Below are positions 40,701 through 49,461 of a stretch of 64,000 nt of DNA, in pieces (position 1 is the first letter of the stretch; each line of letters begins with the position of its first letter). The stretch covers positions 100,569 to 164,568 of the forward strand of contig DYEC01000009.1 in NCBI GenBank assembly GCA_020725865.1, read 5' to 3'. The position numbers and the translations under genes are program-made. Source of the DNA: Anaerolinea sp. GTDB taxonomy: Bacteria > Chloroflexota > Anaerolineae > Anaerolineales > Anaerolineaceae. Under the pieces are notes generated by a model. The model was not told the DNA's origin, searched no databases, and saw only the letters and a list, made by a program, of their open reading frames with translations.

Positions 40701-41275
40701 CCCAGGACATGGCTGCCTTACGATTACAAGTGCGCCGATGGCAGGACTTAATTGTTCATAATCCTGATCAAGTACGTGATGAACTTGAAGGAGCGCACCA
40801 GCTCTTAAGCGAGAAGATTCGCGAGGTGCGACGAGCCATTTTTGCTCTTCGACCACCAGCCATTGATGAACTTGGTTTTTGGTGTGCGTTGCGCCGCTTT
40901 TTAGGGGAGTTTGCCGAGCAAAATCAGCTCCATATCCACCTTCAGGTAAACGGGAAAGAACAGGACTTACCTTCTCATCTGGAACCTTCAGTGTTTCGGA
41001 TTCTTCAAGAAGCCTTAAACAATATTGCCCGGCATGCCCGTGCACAAATTGTCAGAGTAGAATTGGACATTGCCGAAAGCATCAGAGTCCGCGTAAAAGA
41101 TGACGGCATAGGCTTTGATCCTGCAACTTTGCCAGAGTTGGCAAAACAGGGTCATCTTGGACTTTTGCAAATGCGTGAAAGGGTTGAGAATCTCGGCGGC
41201 ACATGGGAGATTGAGGCTCATCCGGGGCAGGGTACTGAAATCCGTGTTGAACTTGTTGTGAAAAATATGGCTTAA
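37775..41275 (+). CDS. Two-component histidine kinase with beta-propeller sensor (Reg_prop/Y_Y_Y)
   Basis: 1166 residues from GTG 37775: GGAGG (37762-37766) lies eight bases upstream, inside what would be the first codons from the ATG at 37760. A signal sequence (MSRFFRGILLCLALVVSC) leads to an exported region of ~14 propeller repeats with the Reg_prop signature (LWIGTxxGLxRFD), a Y_Y_Y Ig-like domain (~730-800), one membrane helix (~810-835), a PAS-like segment (~845-935), and a HisKA_3 / HATPase_c kinase core (REIHDGLAQDMAALRLQVR, His972; FRILQEALNNIARHA; DDGIGFD). It probably senses an extracellular poly- or oligosaccharide, as its Bacteroides relatives do, and phosphorylates the adjacent NarL-type regulator. 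Confidence 0.92.
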   Translation: MSRFFRGILLCLALVVSCLSPLQVVKAQSSDIRFNRLTTTDGLPHDIVQCVLQDHDGYLWFGTQRGLSRYDGYTFTNFHHHRTDSNSLVNDTINVLFEDSWGWLWIGTVSGLDHFDATRQNIIHHPDVYESIKSIIEDSEGNIWIGTAGSGLFRFDRSSNTFVNFVHDPTNPFSLSDNHINSLFLDSSYILWIGTEYGGLNALDIQQMRFKAFRNLSVDNLFLDRVTTILPSGEDKLWIGTGNYHEKETGGLALFDPQQEKIIQFYEPLRHRHITTLLWDETYFILWIGSEEGLYRFDPASGLLEGYQNDPLNPFSLSANNITGLAQDHSGNLWITTYGGGVNHYARARLRFTLYTPTGRDSSKQKTAPVGTLLKDRQGIIWVGLHDNGLVRFDRNKNQSTYFYHVSDDPFSLSHDHVTALYEDRRGNLWVGTQEGVDRLDRLTGRFEHYVHKPEDPYSIAPGAVKVIMEDSRGFLWIGTEEPGTLSRYDPVSETFLRYIHNEQEDQSLPATYGIRAIVEDHEGKLWLGTYNGLIRFDPQKESFSQYRHNSLEPDSLSHDFVWALYEDPEGYLWIGTHVGLDRLSWPCGLAEGCEPIFEVYTTENGLPDDSIVSILGDKHQRLWLATMGGGLAAFDPSKGKVRSYTAEDGLQGNAFIIGAAYHSPDGEMLFGGLNGFNTFYPDQIHDNPLPPNIVLTAFRKFDQVQNFEEGLNNVKEIRLSYKENFFAFEFAALDFTAPERNQYAYKLEGFDNDWVYCGTRRYASYTNLSPGEYVFRVKGSNNDGIWNEQGVSVRVVVTPPFWGTLWFQVLVVLIVAGVAYSVIRERLRYIDTLRRSEERFRTLFENVPLGVCEADFAQFPPVLKHANPRWFSLFGWTIRRSDEPMLERCLSVGTLEHCRSRLFEQKTIVLETSGFRYDGNTFPLRLSVTVGAEKDLRRCILVAEDVTAEKARRSEEEAIAEERRRIAREIHDGLAQDMAALRLQVRRWQDLIVHNPDQVRDELEGAHQLLSEKIREVRRAIFALRPPAIDELGFWCALRRFLGEFAEQNQLHIHLQVNGKEQDLPSHLEPSVFRILQEALNNIARHARAQIVRVELDIAESIRVRVKDDGIGFDPATLPELAKQGHLGLLQMRERVENLGGTWEIEAHPGQGTEIRVELVVKNMA

Positions 41276-41301
41276 ATCCGCAGTAATTGCAGGGAAGGAT
41301 T

Positions 41302-42021
41302 ATGTCTCGCATTCGCGTGTTGATTGCTGATGACCACCGTCTTTTTCGTCAAGGATTACGTCATGTTTGCGAAGTAGCCGGCGATATTGAAGTAGTGGGA
41401 GAGGCAGAGAATGGTTCTCAGGCAGTACGGTTGGCGGAAGAGCTTCAACCGGATATTGTTTTGATGGATGTTCAAATGCCCGAACAAGATGGAGTTCAGG
41501 CTACTCGCTTGATCACCGGTCGCAATACAAATATACGGATCATTATTTTGAGCATGTATCGCCAGGATCAATATGTCTTTGAAGCAATTCGAGCTGGTGC
41601 ACAGGGCTACCTGCTAAAGGACATTGATGAAAATGAGCTGTTAGAAGCGATCCGCGCAGTGTCTCGTGGTGAGGCACTTGTAGATCCAACGCTGGCTGTA
41701 CGCGTGTTGGAAGAATTCCGTCGTATGAGTCAGGAGAATCGTGGAAGCTCGACTGCAGAGAAATTGACAGAAGGAGAGATGCAAGTACTTCGCCTTGTCG
41801 CTCAAGGTGCTGATAATAAAACCGTAGCCACACGGCTTTCGCTTTCTCAACGGACGGTTGCTAATCGATTAAGCGAGATATATCGCAAGCTCCATGTTAA
41901 CAGTCGTACTCAGGCAACACTGCTTGCTTTACGTCATGGCTGGGTTGAAATTGATTCGGAAAGTAGTGAGGGGAAAGCAGGTGCTGACGCTAACGAAGCA
42001 GGTGATAGGGATAAGGTTTAG
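41302..42021 (+). CDS. NarL/FixJ-family response regulator
   Basis: 239 residues from ATG 41302 with AAGGA four bases upstream. Receiver domain: IADDHRLFRQGL, phospho-acceptor Asp56 in VLMDVQMP, LSMYRQDQYVFEAIRAGAQGYLLKDI. C-terminal LuxR-type helix-turn-helix: LTEGEMQVLRLVAQGADNKTVA and SQRTVANRLSEIYRKL. Acts as a DNA-binding target of the propeller kinase encoded 26 nt upstream. The four surface-protein genes that follow on the same strand are obvious candidate targets, though no operator is visible in 42022-42165. Confidence 0.93.
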   Translation: MSRIRVLIADDHRLFRQGLRHVCEVAGDIEVVGEAENGSQAVRLAEELQPDIVLMDVQMPEQDGVQATRLITGRNTNIRIIILSMYRQDQYVFEAIRAGAQGYLLKDIDENELLEAIRAVSRGEALVDPTLAVRVLEEFRRMSQENRGSSTAEKLTEGEMQVLRLVAQGADNKTVATRLSLSQRTVANRLSEIYRKLHVNSRTQATLLALRHGWVEIDSESSEGKAGADANEAGDRDKV

Positions 42022-42165
42022 AGGCAATCTCTTTTTCCGGTAAAAAGGCATCTTGAGTATAAGTACTTTTTTCTCTGCTAGAGGATAATTTTTTCTCTTG
42101 CGGTTTGTGCTGTATTTTCTTACGCTTGGTAAAAGAAGAATTGTTGGAATATATGGGGAGGGACA

Positions 42166-43506
42166 ATGTTTTGGAAGGTATGTACCCTGTGTTTGGTGTT
42201 GTTTTTGCTAACTGGCTGTCAGCAAGCGTCCATCATTGCAGATCGTGGGGGCGTTTGGATAGATGCGCCGTTAAATGGGGCGCAAGCGCCCCTTGGCACT
42301 ACAGTCACGGTTGTTGCGTATGCGTCAATGCCTGGCGGGGTTAATCAGATGACATTGTTTATTGACAACGGTCAAGTTGGAATGATGTCATTAGAGGCTG
42401 TCTCTGCTGATTTATTTCGCGGACAAGGAGTGTGGACACCACCTTCTGAAGGTAAATACCTGATAAGTGTTCAGTCTGCTGCTCCTGATGGTCAATCGAA
42501 GAGCTCATCGCCTGTCTTGTTGATTGTTACCCAAAATGTTTCTGTCGTTTCATCAACCGAGGCAGTAGAGCCTGTGTTGGAGCTAACGGCAGACTCAACC
42601 TCTCTTAATGCAGGGGAGTGTACATTTCTTCATTGGCAAGTGCACAATCTTCAGCCACAAAGTATAGATTTAAATGGGAAACCCGTACCACTCGAAGGCG
42701 ATGAACAGGTTTGCCCGTGTTTTACCACCACCTATGATCTGATTGTTTTGGCAGGGGATAAATATGCGCGTAGTCTAACAATTCAAGTAAGCGGTGTCTG
42801 CAATGCTCCAACAACACCATCTCCGCCTTTGCCATCTATAAAGTTTTGGGTAGATAACACGCAAATACCGGCTGGCTCTTGTACCACATTGCATTGGGCA
42901 GTAAGTGATGCTGCCGAAGTTTGGTTTGAAGGGCAAAAAGTAGCCGCAATTGGGGACTATCCGTCCTGTTTGTGTGTTTCGAGGAGTTATACCTTGGGCG
43001 TTATCGGGCTGGATGGATCTAAAAATGAACAATCAATCACCGTTAATGTGACAGGTTCTTGTGTGGTTGCCACCACTCCGCCCCCGGTTGTTATTACAAC
43101 GTCAGCTCCACCCCAAAACACTTATACTCCAACTCCTACATCTACCCCTGTGACACCCCAACCCCCAGTGGATACGACCCCGCCACCAACACCCACACCA
43201 CTCAAACCGGGCAGCGCCAGCTCGGATAACCCTCCTGATTTCTATTGTCCGCTAACCCTACGCTGGCAACCGGTATCAGATCCGAGCGGAGTGACTTACC
43301 GCGTGGTACTTGAAAAGGAGACTTCCTCTGGCGGCTGGTCACAGGTTGGCTCATGGAATAACTTGGTCGAGCCGCAAAAAGATGTTTCAGGGCAGTTTCA
43401 ATGCGATATAGGCTGGAAGTATCGCTGGCGAGTGAGCGCAGTTGATGGAGCTGGAAATCAAAGCAATTGGTCGTCTTGGTTGTATTACGAGTCGCCTCTA
43501 ACATAA
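42166..43506 (+). CDS. Modular surface lipoprotein with two Cys-rich repeats and FN3 domain
   Basis: 446 residues; GGGGAGGG before the ATG. Lipobox LTGC, an Ig-like domain (~25-120; WIDAPLNGAQAPLGTTVTV), two homologous ~70-residue repeats with paired Cys (SLNAGECTFLHWQV ... QVCPCFTTTYDL and IPAGSCTTLHWAV ... PSCLCVSRSYTL), a Pro/Thr stalk (~300-345) and a C-terminal fibronectin-III-like domain (WQPVSDPSGVTYRVVLEKE). No enzymatic motif. A wall- or capsule-associated adhesion or structural protein is the likely role. It is followed after 11 nt by the large gene at 43518. Confidence 0.82.
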   Translation: MFWKVCTLCLVLFLLTGCQQASIIADRGGVWIDAPLNGAQAPLGTTVTVVAYASMPGGVNQMTLFIDNGQVGMMSLEAVSADLFRGQGVWTPPSEGKYLISVQSAAPDGQSKSSSPVLLIVTQNVSVVSSTEAVEPVLELTADSTSLNAGECTFLHWQVHNLQPQSIDLNGKPVPLEGDEQVCPCFTTTYDLIVLAGDKYARSLTIQVSGVCNAPTTPSPPLPSIKFWVDNTQIPAGSCTTLHWAVSDAAEVWFEGQKVAAIGDYPSCLCVSRSYTLGVIGLDGSKNEQSITVNVTGSCVVATTPPPVVITTSAPPQNTYTPTPTSTPVTPQPPVDTTPPPTPTPLKPGSASSDNPPDFYCPLTLRWQPVSDPSGVTYRVVLEKETSSGGWSQVGSWNNLVEPQKDVSGQFQCDIGWKYRWRVSAVDGAGNQSNWSSWLYYESPLT

Positions 43507-43517
43507 GGAGGTGAGAT

Positions 43518-46361
43518 ATGAAGAAGCCATGGAAATTGTTTTGGATTTTTATGGGGTTGATGTTGGTTTTGTGTATATTCGGTGGGGGAGGATATTTGTT
43601 ACTTTCTAGGTTTATCCCCCGTTTGATAGTTGGCAGACGAGATGCTGTTCGCCCAACAGTCACGATATTTGTTCCCCGTCACGGGCAACAGGTAACTGTG
43701 GCTTCTATCGTTTCCATTCAAGTGGAAGGAAGTGTGCGAAGCGGGCAGGTTGTTCTGTTGCAACTTTGGGCTGATGGGGAATTGATTGGTGAACAGAGTG
43801 GATCAGCGGCACAGCTGAATGGCCATTGGGGGTGGATGCCGTTGACACCCGGTGATCACACGTTAACTGCCCGCGCATACAATCAGAATGGAGATAGTGG
43901 TGTGACAATGGTGCGTGTAACAGCGATTGAAGCGACAGACGCAGATAGGGATGGAGTATCAGATGAAGAGGATGAATGTCCCAAGCAGTTTGGATCGTTG
44001 GATCTGACTGGCTGCTCGCCTGGAGCGCAGAACAATGCTAGTGAATCTGCTGCTTTAGCAGATGCCTGGATATCTGGAAGCGGAGGAGAGGTAAATGTCG
44101 AGGCTGGACAAAATTCTGAAGCCGTCGGACATATTAGCGGGGCGCCTGGTGTTATTCAGGGTGATCAGCAACGCCCATCTTTTGACGATGATCATCTCGC
44201 CCCGGGACAGATAGCAGTTGAAGAGAACTGCATGATGTGTGATTTGTTGGAGCAGCAACAGGAGCCGGTCAGTAATCAGGTGTATGGGGATGAAGAAGCC
44301 AGGTCGGGGGTGGGGCTGGAATTAGAGGTATTGAGTCTGCGTACAGCGGAAGGTTTGAGTGATGTCTCTTGTTATGTTCGCTTACAGAACGCCCTTTGGG
44401 TACGCGCCCCAGACGACCAGGACCAATTCCTGAATGCTCTCAATAATGGATTTTGGAATATTGCCGACTATCTCGGCGGGGAACATGGTCAGGGTGTCAC
44501 AATAATGGAGGGAGACCCCTTGCATTTTCAAGTCCGTTGCATGGGGCGGTTGGGTGATATGCTCACACCCTCTTTACACCTGGGGGAGGTGAGTCGTGAG
44601 CATGGAATAGCAGATTGGAATGGGCAAACGTTTACTGCGCGCGGACAACAGGGAGGTAATTGGTTTGATATCAGTTATCGCATTTGTAGTATCCCCTGTG
44701 AAGAGGGTGCCATTGCGCCGCCTTATGACTTACAGCTCCGCCGCAATGTTGGCATCAATACAACTTATACATTCTCCTGGCGCTGGAACGGGGACTTATC
44801 TACCATTGATGGGTTTAATATTTATCGAGACAACCAGTGGATTGATTTCAGCGGTTCAACTTTTGCTTTTCTTTCTCAATCCAGTGTGGAGCCTTCCTGC
44901 AGTGAAGAATACAGTTTTGAGGTGCGCGCCGTCAAAGGACGGCAAGAGTCGGCGCCAAGTAATGCAGTGTTTTTCTCTTCCAGCGTGTCCTGCCGTAACC
45001 GCAATGAGCTGACAGTGGCAAATGCCTGGTTACCAACGCAGCAACGTCCAGTTTTAAATGTGGAACTAAATTATTGGTATGATGGCAGTGAAGGCAGAGA
45101 GGTGCGCGTTTTTGTCTTGCCTCTCCGAGGTGGGCTTGTGCCGGGTTGGCCAAATGATTTTCATGTTAACTTTTCTTTAAGTAATCAGATCATTACTCCT
45201 GAACAGGGCAGTGCAAGGGTGTCTCTTATGTACGGCGGTGATCAGCAAATGGTTACGGATGGTCTACGTCTGATCATGATGGATAGCGGCGGGAATTGGT
45301 TTTATTGGCGTGATGTACCGCTTGCCGTGGTCTGGTATCCTTCTGCTCCAGATTTGGCGATCATTTCCGTGGATCCCCTTCACCGAACATCAAACAGCGA
45401 ATATGCGCCGGCAGTTCTTGTGAGGAATGATGGATATCGCAGATTGTGGTGGCATCCTGATATTCGAGCGCAACATATTGATGGAACCGAGATTTTGCGT
45501 CTGCGCAATCCCCATCTAACTTACATCGGACCCCAAGAAACTGCTCTTATCTTCTGGAATGGCTGGAGCGATGACCAGATTCATGCCTTGTTAGGTACAG
45601 GACCGGGGAATGCCATTACCCAAACGGGTTATGAGTTTGTTGTTGATCCAGACAATTCTCTTGCTGAACTCAATGAAGAGAACAATGTATACCGTGGCTC
45701 ACTCAGACGGCTTACATTGGAATTCCTTGGAGCGGTATTAGCAGATGTGCGTGGTGAGAGAACTGGGGGAGTCATTGGGATAGGAGGACAGCTTTTTGTT
45801 CGTCACCAAAGCCGAGTGCTGGGGGCGCTTGAATTCAAGGGTTGGGCTAAGGATGATTGGAACGATGGGCTCTATGCACCTCATGAAGAGGGGATCACGT
45901 TGTGCCCGGGGGGAGCGGGTGCAATTTCTCCCGTTTATAACTTTCAATATATTTTTTCACTAATAAATGGCGATCCTTTCAATTGCGCAAATGAGGCGAT
46001 AGGTTTTCGTTCTAGCTGTGGAGCGAGAATTGTTGAGCAGGGTGAGAATCCCCACTGCATAGATGAGGATTATCCAAATGGTTGCTATGAAGGTGAGGAT
46101 CCTGCAGGAATATGTGCAAACTTGCACGAGCAAGGGTTTGCTCCTAATACAGCGGTGGTTAGTTTTTATTATCCTCAGGGTGAACCACTAGAAATCAGCG
46201 TTTATCTCTATGATGTTGACTATGGCCTTGGGGGTACTAACTTTCACACAATCTGTGATTTTCGTAAAGAGATTTCCGCCGAACAGATTGAAGCACATGA
46301 GGGCTGGTTGCAATTGTGGGATGAAGAATGGAAATGTAACGTTGGAGTCGACATCAGATAA
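43518..46361 (+). CDS. Large membrane-anchored extracellular multidomain protein
   Basis: 947 residues with AAGGAGG before the ATG. An N-terminal membrane anchor (~9-32) is followed by an Ig-like domain with HGQQVTVASIVSIQVEG (~50-145), a thrombospondin-type-3-like calcium loop DADRDGVSDEEDECP (~147-161), a low-complexity acidic linker, a first unrecognised domain, an FN3-like domain (~395-490), a CARDB-like region (~620-740, with DPDNSLAELNEENNVYRG), and a C-terminal unrecognised domain with many Cys. No catalytic site is identified. Likely a surface structural or adhesion protein exported together with the 42166-43506 lipoprotein. Confidence 0.8.
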   Translation: MKKPWKLFWIFMGLMLVLCIFGGGGYLLLSRFIPRLIVGRRDAVRPTVTIFVPRHGQQVTVASIVSIQVEGSVRSGQVVLLQLWADGELIGEQSGSAAQLNGHWGWMPLTPGDHTLTARAYNQNGDSGVTMVRVTAIEATDADRDGVSDEEDECPKQFGSLDLTGCSPGAQNNASESAALADAWISGSGGEVNVEAGQNSEAVGHISGAPGVIQGDQQRPSFDDDHLAPGQIAVEENCMMCDLLEQQQEPVSNQVYGDEEARSGVGLELEVLSLRTAEGLSDVSCYVRLQNALWVRAPDDQDQFLNALNNGFWNIADYLGGEHGQGVTIMEGDPLHFQVRCMGRLGDMLTPSLHLGEVSREHGIADWNGQTFTARGQQGGNWFDISYRICSIPCEEGAIAPPYDLQLRRNVGINTTYTFSWRWNGDLSTIDGFNIYRDNQWIDFSGSTFAFLSQSSVEPSCSEEYSFEVRAVKGRQESAPSNAVFFSSSVSCRNRNELTVANAWLPTQQRPVLNVELNYWYDGSEGREVRVFVLPLRGGLVPGWPNDFHVNFSLSNQIITPEQGSARVSLMYGGDQQMVTDGLRLIMMDSGGNWFYWRDVPLAVVWYPSAPDLAIISVDPLHRTSNSEYAPAVLVRNDGYRRLWWHPDIRAQHIDGTEILRLRNPHLTYIGPQETALIFWNGWSDDQIHALLGTGPGNAITQTGYEFVVDPDNSLAELNEENNVYRGSLRRLTLEFLGAVLADVRGERTGGVIGIGGQLFVRHQSRVLGALEFKGWAKDDWNDGLYAPHEEGITLCPGGAGAISPVYNFQYIFSLINGDPFNCANEAIGFRSSCGARIVEQGENPHCIDEDYPNGCYEGEDPAGICANLHEQGFAPNTAVVSFYYPQGEPLEISVYLYDVDYGLGGTNFHTICDFRKEISAEQIEAHEGWLQLWDEEWKCNVGVDIR

Positions 46362-46449
46362 CGCAGATGCACCGAACCCTCAAACACGCATTTTCTAGAA
46401 GGGACACAAGTATCAAATCAAGTACTGGAAATTGAGCTTGGAGAAAATG

Positions 46450-47568
46450 ATGAACACAAAACATTTACCTTTCGCTCGTTTCATCGCACTGTTGCTCTTG
46501 TCGTTGGCATGTAATCTCTTTGCATTCAATCTACCAGCAACACCATCGCTTGAGTCTGACGAAGTTATACAGTCGACTTCTATATCGCAGCAAGTAGGAG
46601 TAGGTCTGGAGGTAACTTCTTCGCCTTCTGCTGGTGGGGACTTGCTTACCCCCCGGCCGCCGGAGAGCATATTACGTCTGGTGTTCATCCATCACTCCAC
46701 TGGCGAAGATTGGTTGAAGCCTGAGGGGGGCGGCTTATACAAGGCGCTCAATGACAACCGTTATTATGTAACCGACACCAATTATGATTGGGGTCCACCG
46801 GATCAAGATGTGCAGGACGGTAATCCAATTGGCTACCATACCGATATTGGACATTGGTATAACTGGTTTCTTGGTCCTCATCGTGATACCTACCTTCAGG
46901 CGCTTTATACTACAGAGCATGTTTCGGATGCAATTGGGGTAAATACCATTCCAGATCCTGGCGGAGAGAATGTGGTTATACTTTTCAAGTCCTGTTTTTC
47001 AAGCGCTCAGGTGATTTATGGTAATCCAGATGATTTACCACTTCCAAAAGGTCAACCTAATCCACTGTATGGGAAGGATGTGATGAATGATACCGTCTAT
47101 ACGGTGGAGAATATCAAGGGGTTGTATCGTGATTTGTTGGATTATTTTGGCACTCGGCCGGACAAACTTTTTGTCCTGATTACCACGCCGCCTTCTCATG
47201 ACCAGGCAGTGGATGCCGAAATTGCAGCAAGACTGCGCGCAATTAATCTCTGGCTGGTGCAAGATTGGCTGGAGGATTATCCATACTCTAATGTAGCTGT
47301 TTTTGATTATTACAACGTTCTCACTTCTAGCGGTGGAAGTCCTCACCAAAATGATTTGGGGGCAGCATCGGGTAGCCATCATCGCTATCGAGATGGAGTG
47401 ATAGAACACTTGGTTGGTACCAGCGATTTTCTGGCTTATCCCAGTGAAGGACCAGATAACCACCCGACAGCAGCGGGACATCAGAAAGCTACTGGCGAGT
47501 TCATCCCGCTGCTTAATATTTTTGTTCATTGCTGGCAGGGCACTGGCGGTTGTCCGTCCTCGAGATAA
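46450..47568 (+). CDS. Lipoprotein with SGNH-like hydrolase fold (putative)
   Basis: 372 residues from ATG 46450 (GGAG six bases upstream; earlier TTG and ATG codons are closer or lack spacing). Lipobox LSLAC. After a short stalk, LVFIHHSTGEDWL could be block I with Ser in HHS, VVILFKSCFSSAQV could be block II/III, and PDNHPTAAGHQKATGEF is a close match to the closing DxxHPT block of SGNH esterases. The catalytic assignment is tentative. Similar proteins accompany surface polysaccharide genes. It is preceded by the large surface protein (88 nt) and followed by a beta-helix lipoprotein. Confidence 0.62.
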   Translation: MNTKHLPFARFIALLLLSLACNLFAFNLPATPSLESDEVIQSTSISQQVGVGLEVTSSPSAGGDLLTPRPPESILRLVFIHHSTGEDWLKPEGGGLYKALNDNRYYVTDTNYDWGPPDQDVQDGNPIGYHTDIGHWYNWFLGPHRDTYLQALYTTEHVSDAIGVNTIPDPGGENVVILFKSCFSSAQVIYGNPDDLPLPKGQPNPLYGKDVMNDTVYTVENIKGLYRDLLDYFGTRPDKLFVLITTPPSHDQAVDAEIAARLRAINLWLVQDWLEDYPYSNVAVFDYYNVLTSSGGSPHQNDLGAASGSHHRYRDGVIEHLVGTSDFLAYPSEGPDNHPTAAGHQKATGEFIPLLNIFVHCWQGTGGCPSSR

Positions 47569-47659
47569 GAGTCTTGTCAATTTATGCCTGCATTTAGTAT
47601 CTTACCCTATCATTTCCCGGCAAGAGAGGGGAAAACTGAAATAAGAAAGGTATGAAGAG

Positions 47660-49168
47660 ATGAGAGATCGCCTGTTAACAATTCTGATTTTGGGTTTTTG
47701 TCTAACCCTTGCCTGCAATCTCTTGTCCGTGCCTAAATCTTCTACTCCTGCATCGGAAAGGATGCCCCCAGCTTCGGAGGCATCTTTGTTCACCCCAACA
47801 GTTTCACAACCAATTGTCAGCAGTACATTGGATGCTGGTGCTATTTTTTATGTGTCTCCGAATGGAGATAACGCGAATCCGGGAACACGAGAGCAGCCTT
47901 GGGCTACACCCGGTTACGCCTCGCGTCAACTTCGTCCGGGGGACACATTGGTCATTTTAGGTGGACGCTACATCCTCAGGGAATATGATGCTGATATCAT
48001 CACACCTCCTTCAGGCGCAGAGAACGCCTGGATTACCATTCGAGGGGAATTGAATAACCGTCCTGTGTTGGTGGGGCGTGATGACTTGCTAGCAGCAATC
48101 AACCTCAGCGGAGTCAGCTATGTTCACATTGAAAATTTGGAAATTACTCATGATGACCAGGCTGTTGGTGAAGCCGCCTGGTTTCGCGAGGGTCTGGAAA
48201 TACTCGGTACACCATCCACTCATATCCTTCTCAAGGATTTGTATATCCACCATGTGGACGAATTTGGGATGAACATTCAGGATGTGGATGATTTGCAAAT
48301 CCTTAACACCCGTATTGAGTATGCCGGCTTTGGTGCATTGGGCGGACCTGCTGGAGAGTATGGAGGATGGCGCAATGTGGCTATTCGAGGAACGTCACTC
48401 TCTTGGAGCGGTCATTATTATCAAGGAGGGGATGGTTCTAATCGTCCATATGATCGCCCGGATGGTTTTGGAATAGAAGCTTCTCAAGGTCCTGTTTTGA
48501 TTGAAGATAGCGTTGCTATGCACAATTATGGTGATGGGCTTGATTCAAAAGCGGAAAATACCATTATCCGACGCTCAGTTGTTGCAAATAACTCCTGCGA
48601 TGGGATCAAATTATGGGGTGATAACAGCCGGGTTGAAAATGCCCTGATCTATGGACGCGGGGATGGCGATGATACGCCAACTCCTTGGGCTGCTCTTGTG
48701 GTTGATCAAGTAGAAAAAGCCAATGCGCGTTTTGAAATCGTCAATGTAACCATAGATGATTATGTCGGACAGAATTATCTGATGTATGTGCAGTATGATA
48801 ACTCGTTGCCAGTACAGATACTCCTTCGGAATGTCATTTTTAGCGGAAAAGGGACCGAATCGCCTATCTATGTTAACCCTGCAAGCACATTGATAGCTGA
48901 TCATAATTTATTTTATCTGCCGCAGAATGAGGTTGTACTGACAATGGGTGATACAAACTATACCTGCGCCAATATTGGGACATTGGGCGAGGGTAACATT
49001 TGTGGCGATCCATTATTTGTTGCTCCAGCTTGGGGCAAGGAAGGGGATTATCATTTGCTGGTGAACAGTCCAGCTATTGATGGAGGCTCAAGTGATGATG
49101 CTCCATTGGAAGATTTAGAGAAACACCAACGTAGCAGTATTCCCGATATTGGTGCATTTGAGTATTAA
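47660..49168 (+). CDS. Right-handed beta-helix lipoprotein (pectate-lyase-like)
   Basis: 502 residues. Lipobox LTLAC at ~19, Ser/Pro stalk to ~55, then FYVSPNGDNANPGTREQPWAT, the entry motif of secreted beta-helix proteins, and ~14 turns of a parallel beta-helix (YVHIENLEITH, HILLKDLYIHHVDEFGMNI, GDGLDSKAENTIIRRSVVA, NSCDGIKLWGDNSRVENAL). It ends with LLVNSPAIDGGSSDD and IPDIGAFEY, a closing pattern common to DUF1565/choice-of-anchor beta-helix proteins. It may bind or cleave an acidic polysaccharide; no catalytic site is certain. The series of four surface genes ends here. Confidence 0.85.
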   Translation: MRDRLLTILILGFCLTLACNLLSVPKSSTPASERMPPASEASLFTPTVSQPIVSSTLDAGAIFYVSPNGDNANPGTREQPWATPGYASRQLRPGDTLVILGGRYILREYDADIITPPSGAENAWITIRGELNNRPVLVGRDDLLAAINLSGVSYVHIENLEITHDDQAVGEAAWFREGLEILGTPSTHILLKDLYIHHVDEFGMNIQDVDDLQILNTRIEYAGFGALGGPAGEYGGWRNVAIRGTSLSWSGHYYQGGDGSNRPYDRPDGFGIEASQGPVLIEDSVAMHNYGDGLDSKAENTIIRRSVVANNSCDGIKLWGDNSRVENALIYGRGDGDDTPTPWAALVVDQVEKANARFEIVNVTIDDYVGQNYLMYVQYDNSLPVQILLRNVIFSGKGTESPIYVNPASTLIADHNLFYLPQNEVVLTMGDTNYTCANIGTLGEGNICGDPLFVAPAWGKEGDYHLLVNSPAIDGGSSDDAPLEDLEKHQRSSIPDIGAFEY

Positions 49169-49461
49169 GATGTGCTTTATCTAGCAAGTTTTTTCTTGGA
49201 TGGGGGGACTTAGGCAAGTTTTTTGTTGGGGGCGTAAGAAATGAAAATGGTCATCTATACTTTCGGAAATTTGACACTCCTTTGTTTTACCCCTTGGTTG
49301 TGTTGAGGTGCTGTTTGGTAAAAAGACGTGTTAAAATTTGTTTGTATAGCAGTAGTTGTTTATGTGATATGCGAACCAGTTTTGTAGCAAGTTGAGACAG
49401 CTGTTTTCAACAAGCCGAGTTTCGCTTTACATAATTCGTATAGCCGAAAGGTTAATAAGTA
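49169..49461. other. Intergenic stretch with short direct repeat
   Basis: 293 nt without a gene. It contains two near-identical 16-mers (49184-49199 and 49214-49229). A search by eye for a cobalamin or SAM riboswitch ahead of the methyltransferase gene found none. Confidence 0.4.
49184..49229 (+). repeat. Two 16-nt direct repeats, GCAAGTTTTTT[CG]TTGG, 30 bp apart
   Basis: GCAAGTTTTTTCTTGG and GCAAGTTTTTTGTTGG differ at one base. The first can fold CAAG with CTTG. They lie just after the stop of the beta-helix gene and may help to end transcription. Confidence 0.5.

Noticed and set aside
42022..42165. Terminator or operator after the NarL-type regulator gene
   Set aside because: T-rich runs (TTTTTTCTCT twice) and a 6-bp CTTTTT/AAAAAG stem are present but too weak to call.
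49169..49461. Cobalamin or SAM riboswitch before the methyltransferase gene
   Set aside because: No B12-box or SAM-riboswitch core could be recognised by eye; a covariance-model search would be decisive.
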